Source of the DNA: Burkholderiales bacterium
GTDB taxonomy: Bacteria > Pseudomonadota > Gammaproteobacteria > Burkholderiales > SG8-39
Assembly (NCBI GenBank): GCA_005777205.1
Contig: SXNB01000153.1
Location: forward strand, 1 to 5,407
Direction of reading: 5' to 3'
Length of the DNA stretch: 5,407 nucleotides
Below, one piece after another: positions 1-5,407 of the stretch. Position 1 is the first letter of the stretch; each line of letters opens with the position of its first letter. Under the pieces are notes generated by a model. That model was not told the origin of the DNA. It made no database searches and saw only the letters and a program-made list of their open reading frames with translations. The position numbers were made by a program, and so were the translations under genes.

Positions 1-593
<593 letters not shown>

Positions 594-595
<2 letters not shown>

Positions 596-602
596 GGTAG
601 GA
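594..602 (+). promoter_or_regulatory. Ribosome binding site for the Rieske gene
   Basis: GAGG at 594-597 and AGGA at 599-602 lie just before ATG 612. The second is 9 bases from the start, a good distance. It overlaps the amt stop codon region, so the two genes are probably translated from one transcript. Confidence 0.55.
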
Positions 603-611
603 TGGCGGCGC

Positions 612-1310
612 ATGCAGCGCCGCGAATTCATCCGCATCTGCGCGGCCACCGCCACGGCGGCGGCGGCGCCCGCCCTCTCCGCCACCGACGCCGTTCCACA
701 ACTGTATTCGCGCGTCCGCCTGGTGGATCCCGGCGGCCGGGCGCTGCGCGCCGCCGCGATTCCGGCGCAGCGCAACTTCATCTTCCACTACCCGTACGCG
801 ACCACGCCCTGCTTCCTGCTCAACCTGGGCAAGCCGGCGAGAGCCTCGGCGCGGCTGAAGACCGCCGACCAGCGCGACTACGAGTGGAAAGGCGGCGTCG
901 GCGGCAACCGCGCGCTCGTCGCCTACTCCGCGATCTGCGCCCACGAACTCGCCTACCCTACGAAGGACATCAGCTTCATCAGCTTTCGCAGTGAAACCAG
1001 CGCGCGCAACCGCATCGCCAACGTCATCCACTGCTGCGCGGAGCACAGCCAGTACGACCCCGCCGACGGCGGCCGGGTGCTGGCCGGCCCCGCGCCGCAG
1101 CCGCTGGCGACGATCCTGCTGGAGCACGATGCGGCGAGCGATGAACTGTTCGCGGTGGGCACCCTGGGTGGCGAGATGTTCAACCAGTTTTTCGCCAAGT
1201 ACGAGCTCAAGCTCGCGTTGGAGAACGGCGGCGCGGTGAAGCGCGGCGTTTCCGGTGCCGCGGTCGTGATCGAACTGGAGCAGTATGGCCGCCAGCAGGT
1301 GAAGTGCTAG
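612..1310 (+). CDS. Tat-exported Rieske [2Fe-2S] protein with an unusually long inter-box insert
   Basis: Predicted electron-transfer protein, 232 aa, acting outside the cytoplasmic membrane. The N-terminus has a twin-arginine motif (RREFIR, residues 3-8), an Ala-rich stretch to about residue 22 and a possible cleavage site after ALSA (21-24); whether it is cleaved or stays as an anchor is open. Rieske ligands are visible as box I C109-A-H111 and box II C142-A-E-H145, followed by S146, Y148-D149, G153-G154 and GPAPQPL (159-165), the usual loop after box II. The positions of the two disulfide cysteines of bc1-type Rieske proteins are Ala114 and Glu144, so the disulfide is absent. The boxes are 30 residues apart, where about 15-17 is common. 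No quinol oxidase or dioxygenase partner is present. It follows amt by 16 bases and precedes aat. The electron partner is unknown. Family is likely; the exact role is not recognised. Confidence 0.85.
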   Translation: MQRREFIRICAATATAAAAPALSATDAVPQLYSRVRLVDPGGRALRAAAIPAQRNFIFHYPYATTPCFLLNLGKPARASARLKTADQRDYEWKGGVGGNRALVAYSAICAHELAYPTKDISFISFRSETSARNRIANVIHCCAEHSQYDPADGGRVLAGPAPQPLATILLEHDAASDELFAVGTLGGEMFNQFFAKYELKLALENGGAVKRGVSGAAVVIELEQYGRQQVKC

Positions 1311-1313
1311 TGT

Positions 1314-1320
1314 GAAGGAG
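1314..1320 (+). promoter_or_regulatory. Strong Shine-Dalgarno that sets the aat start at GTG 1330
   Basis: GAAGGAG lies 9 bases before GTG 1330. It would sit inside the coding sequence if the in-frame GTG at 1312 were used. It is the best ribosome binding site in the window and decides the start of aat. Confidence 0.75.
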
Positions 1321-1329
1321 CACGCTCGC

Positions 1330-2022
1330 GTGCTTTTTCTTTCCCAGGACGACCTGTTTCCGCCCGTCGAGCGCGCGCTGAAGGACCCGAGCGGCCTGCT
1401 CTGCGCCGGCGCCGACCTCTCCGTCGAGCGCCTGCTCGCTGCCTACCGCCAAGGCATCTTTCCCTGGTATTCCGGCGACGAGCCGGTCCTGTGGTGGTCC
1501 CCCGACCCGCGCATGGTGCTGTTCACCGACGAGTTGAAGGTCTCGCGCTCCTTGGCGAAAAACATCCGTAACAAGGGCTACGAAGTACGCATGGACACCG
1601 CCTTCGCCGCCGTAATCGACGCCTGTGCCAGGCTGAGGGAGGAAGACGGCACCTGGATCGGCGACGACATGCGCCGCGCCTACAAACGCCTGCACCGCGA
1701 GGGCCACGCCCACTCCTTCGAGACCTGGCGGGACGGGCGCCTGGTGGGGGGTCTCTACGGCATCGCCATCGGGCGCATGTTCTACGGCGAATCCATGTTC
1801 TCGGTCGCTACTGACGCCTCGAAAGTGGCGCTGGCGGCGCTGGTCCGGCACCTGGCTGGACGCGGCTTCCCGCTAATCGACTGCCAGCAACGCACGCCTC
1901 TGCTCGCCTCCATGGGCGGACGCGAGATCCCGCGCAGGGCGTTTTTGCGCCGCGTCGCGACATTGGTAGACTACCCGGAACAACCGGGGAAGTGGGCAGC
2001 TCAATCGCATGTCTCGGCTTAA
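1330..2022 (+). CDS. aat: Leucyl/phenylalanyl-tRNA--protein transferase
   Basis: Cytoplasmic N-degron ligase. It moves Leu (or Phe) from its tRNA to proteins with N-terminal Lys or Arg, marking them for ClpS/ClpAP. The 230 aa length is usual for the family. Visible family blocks: FPPVERAL near residues 10-17, GLLCAGADLS (22-31), YRQGIFPWYS (39-48), WWSPDPRMVL (55-64), GGLYGIAIGRMFYGESMFS (140-158), LIDCQ (182-186) and GGREIPRR near the end. Asp184 and Gln186 match Asp186 and Gln188 of E. coli Aat, which are linked to catalysis; Glu154 matches Glu156. The start is GTG 1330, not GTG 1312: a strong Shine-Dalgarno lies 9 bases before 1330, and the protein then begins MLFLSQDDLFPP, like known Aat N-termini. 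Its 3' end overlaps bpt, the second N-degron ligase, by 14 bases. Confidence 0.95.
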   Translation: MLFLSQDDLFPPVERALKDPSGLLCAGADLSVERLLAAYRQGIFPWYSGDEPVLWWSPDPRMVLFTDELKVSRSLAKNIRNKGYEVRMDTAFAAVIDACARLREEDGTWIGDDMRRAYKRLHREGHAHSFETWRDGRLVGGLYGIAIGRMFYGESMFSVATDASKVALAALVRHLAGRGFPLIDCQQRTPLLASMGGREIPRRAFLRRVATLVDYPEQPGKWAAQSHVSA

Positions 2023-2746
2023 CGACCTTCCGCAGGCGGTACTGCAGTTCTACGTGACTGCACCGTACCCGTGCAGCTACCTGCCCGAGCGCATGGCGCG
2101 CTCCCAGGTCGCCACGCCCAGCCACCTCATCAACACCGAACTCTACGGCGAGTTGGTCAAGGCCGGCTTCCGGCGCAGCGGCATCTTCACCTACCGCCCG
2201 CACTGCGATAGCTGCCGCGCCTGCGTACCGGTGCGCATCGCGGTGGCCGAATTCGAGCCGCGGCGCGCGCAGCGGCGTGCCTGGACCTTGCACGAGGACT
2301 TGAGTTCGCAAACGCAACCGCTCAAGTTCCGGCTGGAGCACTACGCCCTCTACCTGCGCTACCAGTCGCGCCGCCATTCTGGGGGTGGCATGGACAACGA
2401 CAGCCGCGACCAGTATTCGCATTTCCTGCTGCAGAGCCGCGTCGACACGCGACTGGTTGAATTCCGCGACGAAGGGCAGCTGGTCATGGTGTCGATCGTG
2501 GATTTTCTACCCGACGGCCTGTCCTCGGTCTACACCTTCTTCGAACCCGACCGGCGCACCGCCAGCTTCGGCACTTACAACGTGATGTGGCAGATCGAAG
2601 CCTGCCGCGCCCTCGGCCTGCCTTACCTGTACCTCGGATATTGGATCCGCGAGAGCCCGAAGATGGCCTACAAGTCGCGCTTCGCACCGATCGAGGGTTT
2701 TGACGGTGGCTCCTGGCGCCGCCTCGGCGGCCGGGACTTGAAATAG
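2009..2746 (+). CDS. bpt: Aspartate/glutamate leucyltransferase (bacterial ATE-family N-degron ligase)
   Basis: Transfers Leu from Leu-tRNA to N-terminal Asp or Glu of proteins, the second Leu-type N-degron branch read by ClpS/ClpAP. 245 aa, the usual length. The N-terminal ATE domain is clear: FYVTAPYPCSYLPER (14-28), RSQVATPSHLI (31-41) and FTYRPHCDSCRACVPVR (60-76), with Cys22, Cys66, Cys69 and Cys72. The C-terminal GNAT-like ATE domain has EHYALYLRYQ, RHSGGGMD, LVMVSIVDFLPDGLSSVYTFFEPD, SFGTYNVMWQIEAC and YLYLGYWI.ESPKMAYK. The start ATG 2009 lies inside aat and gives the normal family N-terminus. No good Shine-Dalgarno is present (a G-rich run at 1986-1992 is too far), so coupling to aat translation is likely. 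Older annotations call such proteins arginyltransferase; the bacterial branch is leucyl-specific. Confidence 0.95.
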   Translation: MSRLNDLPQAVLQFYVTAPYPCSYLPERMARSQVATPSHLINTELYGELVKAGFRRSGIFTYRPHCDSCRACVPVRIAVAEFEPRRAQRRAWTLHEDLSSQTQPLKFRLEHYALYLRYQSRRHSGGGMDNDSRDQYSHFLLQSRVDTRLVEFRDEGQLVMVSIVDFLPDGLSSVYTFFEPDRRTASFGTYNVMWQIEACRALGLPYLYLGYWIRESPKMAYKSRFAPIEGFDGGSWRRLGGRDLK

Positions 2747-3759
2747 TGCTCTATACGCTGGCGCGTCCGCTCCTGTTTGCGCTGGATCCGGAGACCGCGC
2801 ATTCGTTGGCGCTAGGGTTGGCCGACGCGCCGCTGCGCCTGGGCCTGCTCAACTTTCGCAAGCCCCCGCACCGTCCGGTACGCGCGATGGGCCTGGAGTT
2901 CCGCAATCCGGTCGGCCTTGCTGCGGGCCTGGACAAACAAGCCGAGCATGTGGATGCGCTCGCGGCCCTGGGCTTCGGCTTCGTCGAACTGGGCGGGGTC
3001 ACGCCGAGGCCGCAGCCTGGCAATCCGCGCCCACGCATGTTCCGGATTCCCGCGGCACGCGCCCTCATCAACCGCTTCGGCTTGAATAGCGTCGGTGTAG
3101 AGGCCTTCGTCGAGAACCTCAAGCGTGCGGGCCGCAATACCATCATCGGCGTCAACATCGGCAAGAACAGGGACACCCCCAACGAGCAGGCGGCCGAGGA
3201 CTTCGAGCGCTGCTTAGAAGTCCTCTATCCCCACGTGCATTATGTCTCGATCAATGTCTCCTCGCCGAATACCGCCGGACTGCGCGACCTGCAGTCCTCC
3301 GAAGCAGTGGGCGCGCTGCTCGCGCGCCTGCGCGCCAAGCGCGACGCGCTGCGCGACCAGCACGGCCGCTCGGTGGCACTCGCGCCGAAGATCGCGCCCG
3401 ACCTCGACGGCGACGCGGTGCGCGCCATCGCCGACGTGGTCCGCCGCAGCGGCATGGACGGCGTGATCGCCACCAATACCACGGTGTCGCGCGAAGGCGT
3501 GAAGGACCTGCCGCAGGGCGGCGAGGAAGGTGGCCTGTCCGGCGGGCCGCTGCGCGCGCGTTCCCTGGGCGTGCTGCGTGAACTGGCCGCTGCGCTGCAG
3601 GGCGAGATACCGATCATCGGCGTGGGCGGCATCCTGAGCGGCGCGGACGCGGCTGAGCGTTTCGAGGCCGGGGCAAGCCTGGTGCAGGTCTACACCGGAT
3701 TGATCTATCGCGGCCCCCGGCTGGTGTCCGAATGCGTATCGGCCTACCCCGGGAAATAA
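2746..3759 (+). CDS. pyrD: Dihydroorotate dehydrogenase (quinone), class 2
   Basis: Oxidises dihydroorotate to orotate in pyrimidine synthesis with FMN, passing electrons to membrane quinone. 337 aa, typical of class 2. The N-terminal amphipathic part (about 1-40, MLYTLARPLLFALDPETAH) is the membrane/quinone-contact extension that class 1 enzymes lack. The (beta/alpha)8 core shows GLAAGLDKQ (57-65), LGGVTPRPQPGNPRPRMFR, NRFGLNS (109-115), GVNIGKN (135-141), INVSSPNT (169-176) with catalytic base Ser173 (E. coli Ser175), Lys215 in KIAPD (E. coli Lys217), NTT, GGLSGGPL, GVGGI and VQVYTGLIYRGP. The start is GTG 2746, whose G is the last base of the bpt stop (TAGTG). GGGA at 2733-2736 is a fair Shine-Dalgarno. 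The last 28 bases also encode the ald start. No key residue is missing. Confidence 0.97.
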   Translation: MLYTLARPLLFALDPETAHSLALGLADAPLRLGLLNFRKPPHRPVRAMGLEFRNPVGLAAGLDKQAEHVDALAALGFGFVELGGVTPRPQPGNPRPRMFRIPAARALINRFGLNSVGVEAFVENLKRAGRNTIIGVNIGKNRDTPNEQAAEDFERCLEVLYPHVHYVSINVSSPNTAGLRDLQSSEAVGALLARLRAKRDALRDQHGRSVALAPKIAPDLDGDAVRAIADVVRRSGMDGVIATNTTVSREGVKDLPQGGEEGGLSGGPLRARSLGVLRELAAALQGEIPIIGVGGILSGADAAERFEAGASLVQVYTGLIYRGPRLVSECVSAYPGK

Positions 3760-4793
3760 AGGACGGCGAGTTCCGCGTCGCCCTAACGCCGACGGAGGTC
3801 CGCGCACTGGCCGTCGCGGGACACGCGGTGGTGGTGGAGCCAGACGCTGGTGTGGGTATCGGCATCGACGATGCGCAGTACACCGTAGCGGGAGCCACGC
3901 TGGGCACCGCCTGGGACTGCGGGCTCGTGGTCAAGGTCAAGGAGTTGCAGAAACCGGAGTACGGCAAGCCGCGCCGGGGCCAGACCCTGTTCGGCTTCCA
4001 GCATTTCGGGCCCGAGCCCGAGTTGCTCGACGCCGCCCTCACCTCCGGCGCCACGTTCGTCGCCTTCGAAACGGTGGGCCAGACCGACGGCAGCCTTCCG
4101 ATCCTTGCGCCCATGTCCGCGATTGCAGGCCGCCTCGCGGTGCAGATGGGCGCCTGGTGCCTGCAGAAAGCAAACGGCGGCTCGGGCGTGCTGCTGCCGG
4201 GTCTGGAGGGCATTGCCGCCGGACGCGTGGTGATCTTGGGCGGCGGTAACGTGGGCGGCAACGCGCTGCACGTCGCGCACGGCATGGGCGCGCAGGTCAC
4301 GGTCTTCCTGCGCTCCGACAAACGCCTCGTGGGCCTGCGCGCGCGCTACCCGCGCGCTGACATCCGCGTCGGCACCGATACCCTTGCGCAAGTGGTCTCG
4401 GATGCCGACATCCTCATCGGCGGCGTGCTCGTGCCCGGCTGGATGTCGCCCAAGCTCGTCACCCGCGCGATGCTGCGCAGCATGCGCCCGGGCTCGGCGC
4501 TGGTGGACGTGGGCATCGACCAGGGCGGCATCGCCGAGACCTCACGCCCTACCAGCCACAGCGCGCCGACGTACATCGAGGAAGGCGTGGTGCACTACTG
4601 TGTGCCGAACATGCCCGCGGCCTGCGCCCTGACCGCGAGCCAGGCGCTCGCCCGCGCCGCATTGCCCTTCCTGCTCGAACTCGCCGCGGGCAAGGTCTCG
4701 CCAGCGCTCGCCACCGGCATCCAGGTCCAGTCCGGGAAAGTCACGCATGAGCACCTTGCCCGCGACACCGGGCGGGTATTCCACGCGCCATGA
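3732..4793 (+). CDS. ald: Alanine dehydrogenase, divergent, predicted NADP(H)-preferring
   Basis: Predicted to interconvert L-alanine and pyruvate plus ammonia with a nicotinamide cofactor, in the cytoplasm. 353 aa, about 18 shorter than the usual ~371. The start gives MRIGLPREIKDGEFRVALTP, a normal Ald N-terminus. Pyruvate-site and catalytic residues are kept: Arg15, Lys70 (VKVKE), His91 (FQHF) and Asp263 (GIDQGG), matching Arg15, Lys75, His96 and Asp270 of the M. tuberculosis enzyme. Also present: LAPMSAIAGRLAVQ, GGGNVGGN (170-177) for the dinucleotide, and VHYCVPNMPA. Odd points: the usual Asp after the second Rossmann strand is Leu193, followed by Arg194-Ser195; the conserved T-S-T.ALTNAT block reads TASQALARAA; and the C-terminal region has a short deletion after LELA. 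Its first 28 bases overlap pyrD, and its stop overlaps the ferredoxin start. The IDQGG and VHYC.NMP motifs argue against transhydrogenase alpha subunit. Confidence 0.88.
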   Translation: MRIGLPREIKDGEFRVALTPTEVRALAVAGHAVVVEPDAGVGIGIDDAQYTVAGATLGTAWDCGLVVKVKELQKPEYGKPRRGQTLFGFQHFGPEPELLDAALTSGATFVAFETVGQTDGSLPILAPMSAIAGRLAVQMGAWCLQKANGGSGVLLPGLEGIAAGRVVILGGGNVGGNALHVAHGMGAQVTVFLRSDKRLVGLRARYPRADIRVGTDTLAQVVSDADILIGGVLVPGWMSPKLVTRAMLRSMRPGSALVDVGIDQGGIAETSRPTSHSAPTYIEEGVVHYCVPNMPAACALTASQALARAALPFLLELAAGKVSPALATGIQVQSGKVTHEHLARDTGRVFHAP

Positions 4794-5152
4794 AGCGTGC
4801 GGGCGTGGCGCAGGTGGACGAGGCGCGATGCATCGGCTGCGCCCGCTGCATCAACGCCTGCCCGGTGGATGCGATCGCCGGCGCCGAGGGCTGGATGCAC
4901 ACGGTGATCGCCGCGTACTGCACCGGCTGCGAGTTGTGCGTCGCGCCCTGTCCGATAGATTGCATCTCGATGGTCCCTGCACCGGCCGGGCACACCTGGA
5001 CGAGTGCCGACGCGCGCGCCGCAAAACTGCGCTTCGGCGCGCGCCGGAGACGTGAAGCGACGGCAGACGCACGGCGGCACGCGCCCGACCCCGCGCGCCG
5101 GCGGGTAGTGATCGCGGCGGCACTGGAACGGGCAAAAGCGAAGCGCCGGTGA
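4790..5152 (+). CDS. rnfB: Short RnfB/RsxB-like 2[4Fe-4S] ferredoxin with basic C-terminal tail
   Basis: Predicted soluble electron carrier, 120 aa. Two ferredoxin motifs are seen: C14-I-G-C17-A-R-C20...C24-P and C44-T-G-C47-E-L-C50...C54-P, giving two [4Fe-4S] clusters with crossed fourth ligands (Cys54 and Cys24). Between them, GWMHTVIAAYCTGC matches the MHTV..CTGC block of RnfB/RsxB, so this is the C-terminal ferredoxin domain of that family. Missing are the N-terminal membrane helix and the extra cluster domain that full RnfB (about 190-280 aa) carries; the upstream DNA codes for the conserved end of ald, so no N-terminal part is hidden. Residues from about 72 form an Arg/Ala-rich, strongly basic tail like that of betaproteobacterial RnfB. 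The start ATG overlaps the ald stop (ATGA) and its stop overlaps nth (GTGA). No other rnf gene is in view. It could be a stand-alone ferredoxin; the symbol reflects family only. Confidence 0.87.
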   Translation: MKRAGVAQVDEARCIGCARCINACPVDAIAGAEGWMHTVIAAYCTGCELCVAPCPIDCISMVPAPAGHTWTSADARAAKLRFGARRRREATADARRHAPDPARRRVVIAAALERAKAKRR

Positions 5153-5407
5153 ACCCGGACAAGCGCAGGGCGATCTTCGAGCGCCTGCGGGCCGCGAATC
5201 CGGACCCGAAGACGGAACTCGTCTATCGCTCCCCGTTCGAGCTGCTGGTGGCCGTGGTGCTCTCGGCGCAGACCACCGACAAGTCGGTGAACCTCGCCAC
5301 CGAGAAACTCTACAAGGTGGCGAACACCCCGCAGGCGATCGTGGCGCTGGGCGAAGACAGGCTCAGGGACCACATCAAGACCATCGGCCTGTTCCGCACC
5401 AAGGCGA
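5149..5407 (+). CDS. nth: Endonuclease III, N-terminal part (3' end cut by window)
   Basis: DNA glycosylase/AP lyase that removes oxidised pyrimidines in base excision repair. Translating from GTG 5149 gives 86 residues with no stop before the window ends. The visible part matches E. coli Nth closely and nearly without gaps: KR..I..RLR..NP.P.TEL (5-24), SPFELLVAVVLSAQTTD (28-44) with Gln41 of the LSAQ.TD motif, SVN.AT.KLY (46-55), VANTP (57-61) and IKTIGL (75-80). The helix-hairpin-helix, the catalytic Lys and Asp, and the C-terminal iron-sulfur cysteines lie beyond the window, so whether the gene is intact cannot be judged. The start overlaps the stop of the ferredoxin gene (GTGA), suggesting coupled translation. 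No strong Shine-Dalgarno is seen. Confidence 0.95.
   Translation, partial: MNPDKRRAIFERLRAANPDPKTELVYRSPFELLVAVVLSAQTTDKSVNLATEKLYKVANTPQAIVALGEDRLRDHIKTIGLFRTKA

Noticed and set aside
602..994. Forward frame from ATG 602, just before the Rieske start
   Set aside because: The product is Arg/Pro-rich without domains, and the ATG at 612 gives a Tat signal and a Rieske domain instead.
3614..4321. Reverse-strand open frame of 235 codons over pyrD and ald
   Set aside because: Low-complexity Pro/Ser/Arg-rich product with no recognisable domain, lying over conserved pyrD and ald coding sequence.
3732..4793. NAD(P) transhydrogenase alpha subunit instead of alanine dehydrogenase
   Set aside because: The IDQGG and VHYC.NMP blocks and the His91/Lys70 pair are of AlaDH type; the transhydrogenase-type EQGGN and GYTDLPSR blocks are absent, as is a beta-subunit gene nearby.
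4747..5055. Forward frame of 102 codons overlapping the ald end and ferredoxin
   Set aside because: It lacks the ferredoxin cysteine pattern; the frame from 4790 carries both complete cluster motifs.
4741..5373. Reverse-strand open frame of 210 codons over the ferredoxin and nth
   Set aside because: Opposite to the cysteine motifs of the ferredoxin and the conserved Nth N-terminus; no motif of its own.

Overview
The window is a compact, GC-rich (by eye well over 60%), single-strand gene cluster. It has eight protein-coding genes, all on the + strand, cut at both ends: amt (3' part) - Rieske protein - aat - bpt - pyrD - ald - short rnfB-like ferredoxin - nth (5' part). The order aat-bpt-pyrD and the pair rnfB-nth are, from memory, typical of Betaproteobacteria and some Gammaproteobacteria. 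Class 2 (quinone-linked) PyrD and the Leu-transferring Bpt fit a proteobacterium. Betaproteobacteria is the best guess, but the lineage is inferred, not shown.

Layout: 1-595 is the C-terminal half of an ammonium channel. After 16 bases comes a Tat-exported Rieske iron-sulfur protein (612-1310). A 19-base gap holding a strong Shine-Dalgarno leads to aat (1330-2022). From there every junction overlaps: aat/bpt by 14 bases, bpt/pyrD by 1 (TAGTG), pyrD/ald by 28, ald/ferredoxin by 3 (ATGA), ferredoxin/nth by 3 (GTGA). There is no non-coding stretch longer than 20 bases, and I see no terminator, tRNA, rRNA, CRISPR array or mobile element. The whole run could be one transcript, with translational coupling in the second half.

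Functions: amt brings in ammonium. ald makes or breaks L-alanine from pyruvate and ammonia. aat and bpt are the two bacterial N-degron ligases that put Leu/Phe on N-terminal Lys/Arg and Leu on N-terminal Asp/Glu, for ClpS/ClpAP degradation. pyrD carries out the quinone-linked step of pyrimidine synthesis. The ferredoxin has an RnfB-like two-cluster core without the RnfB membrane part. nth is endonuclease III for base excision repair. A nitrogen theme (ammonium entry, alanine formation, amino-acid recycling) can be read into this, but it is inference.

Most interesting points: (1) the alanine dehydrogenase lacks the acidic residue that normally grips NAD at the end of the second Rossmann strand and has Leu-Arg-Ser there, which predicts NADP(H) use; (2) the Rieske protein has an unusually long gap between its ligand boxes and no disulfide cysteines; (3) the RnfB-like protein is reduced to its ferredoxin core plus a basic tail.
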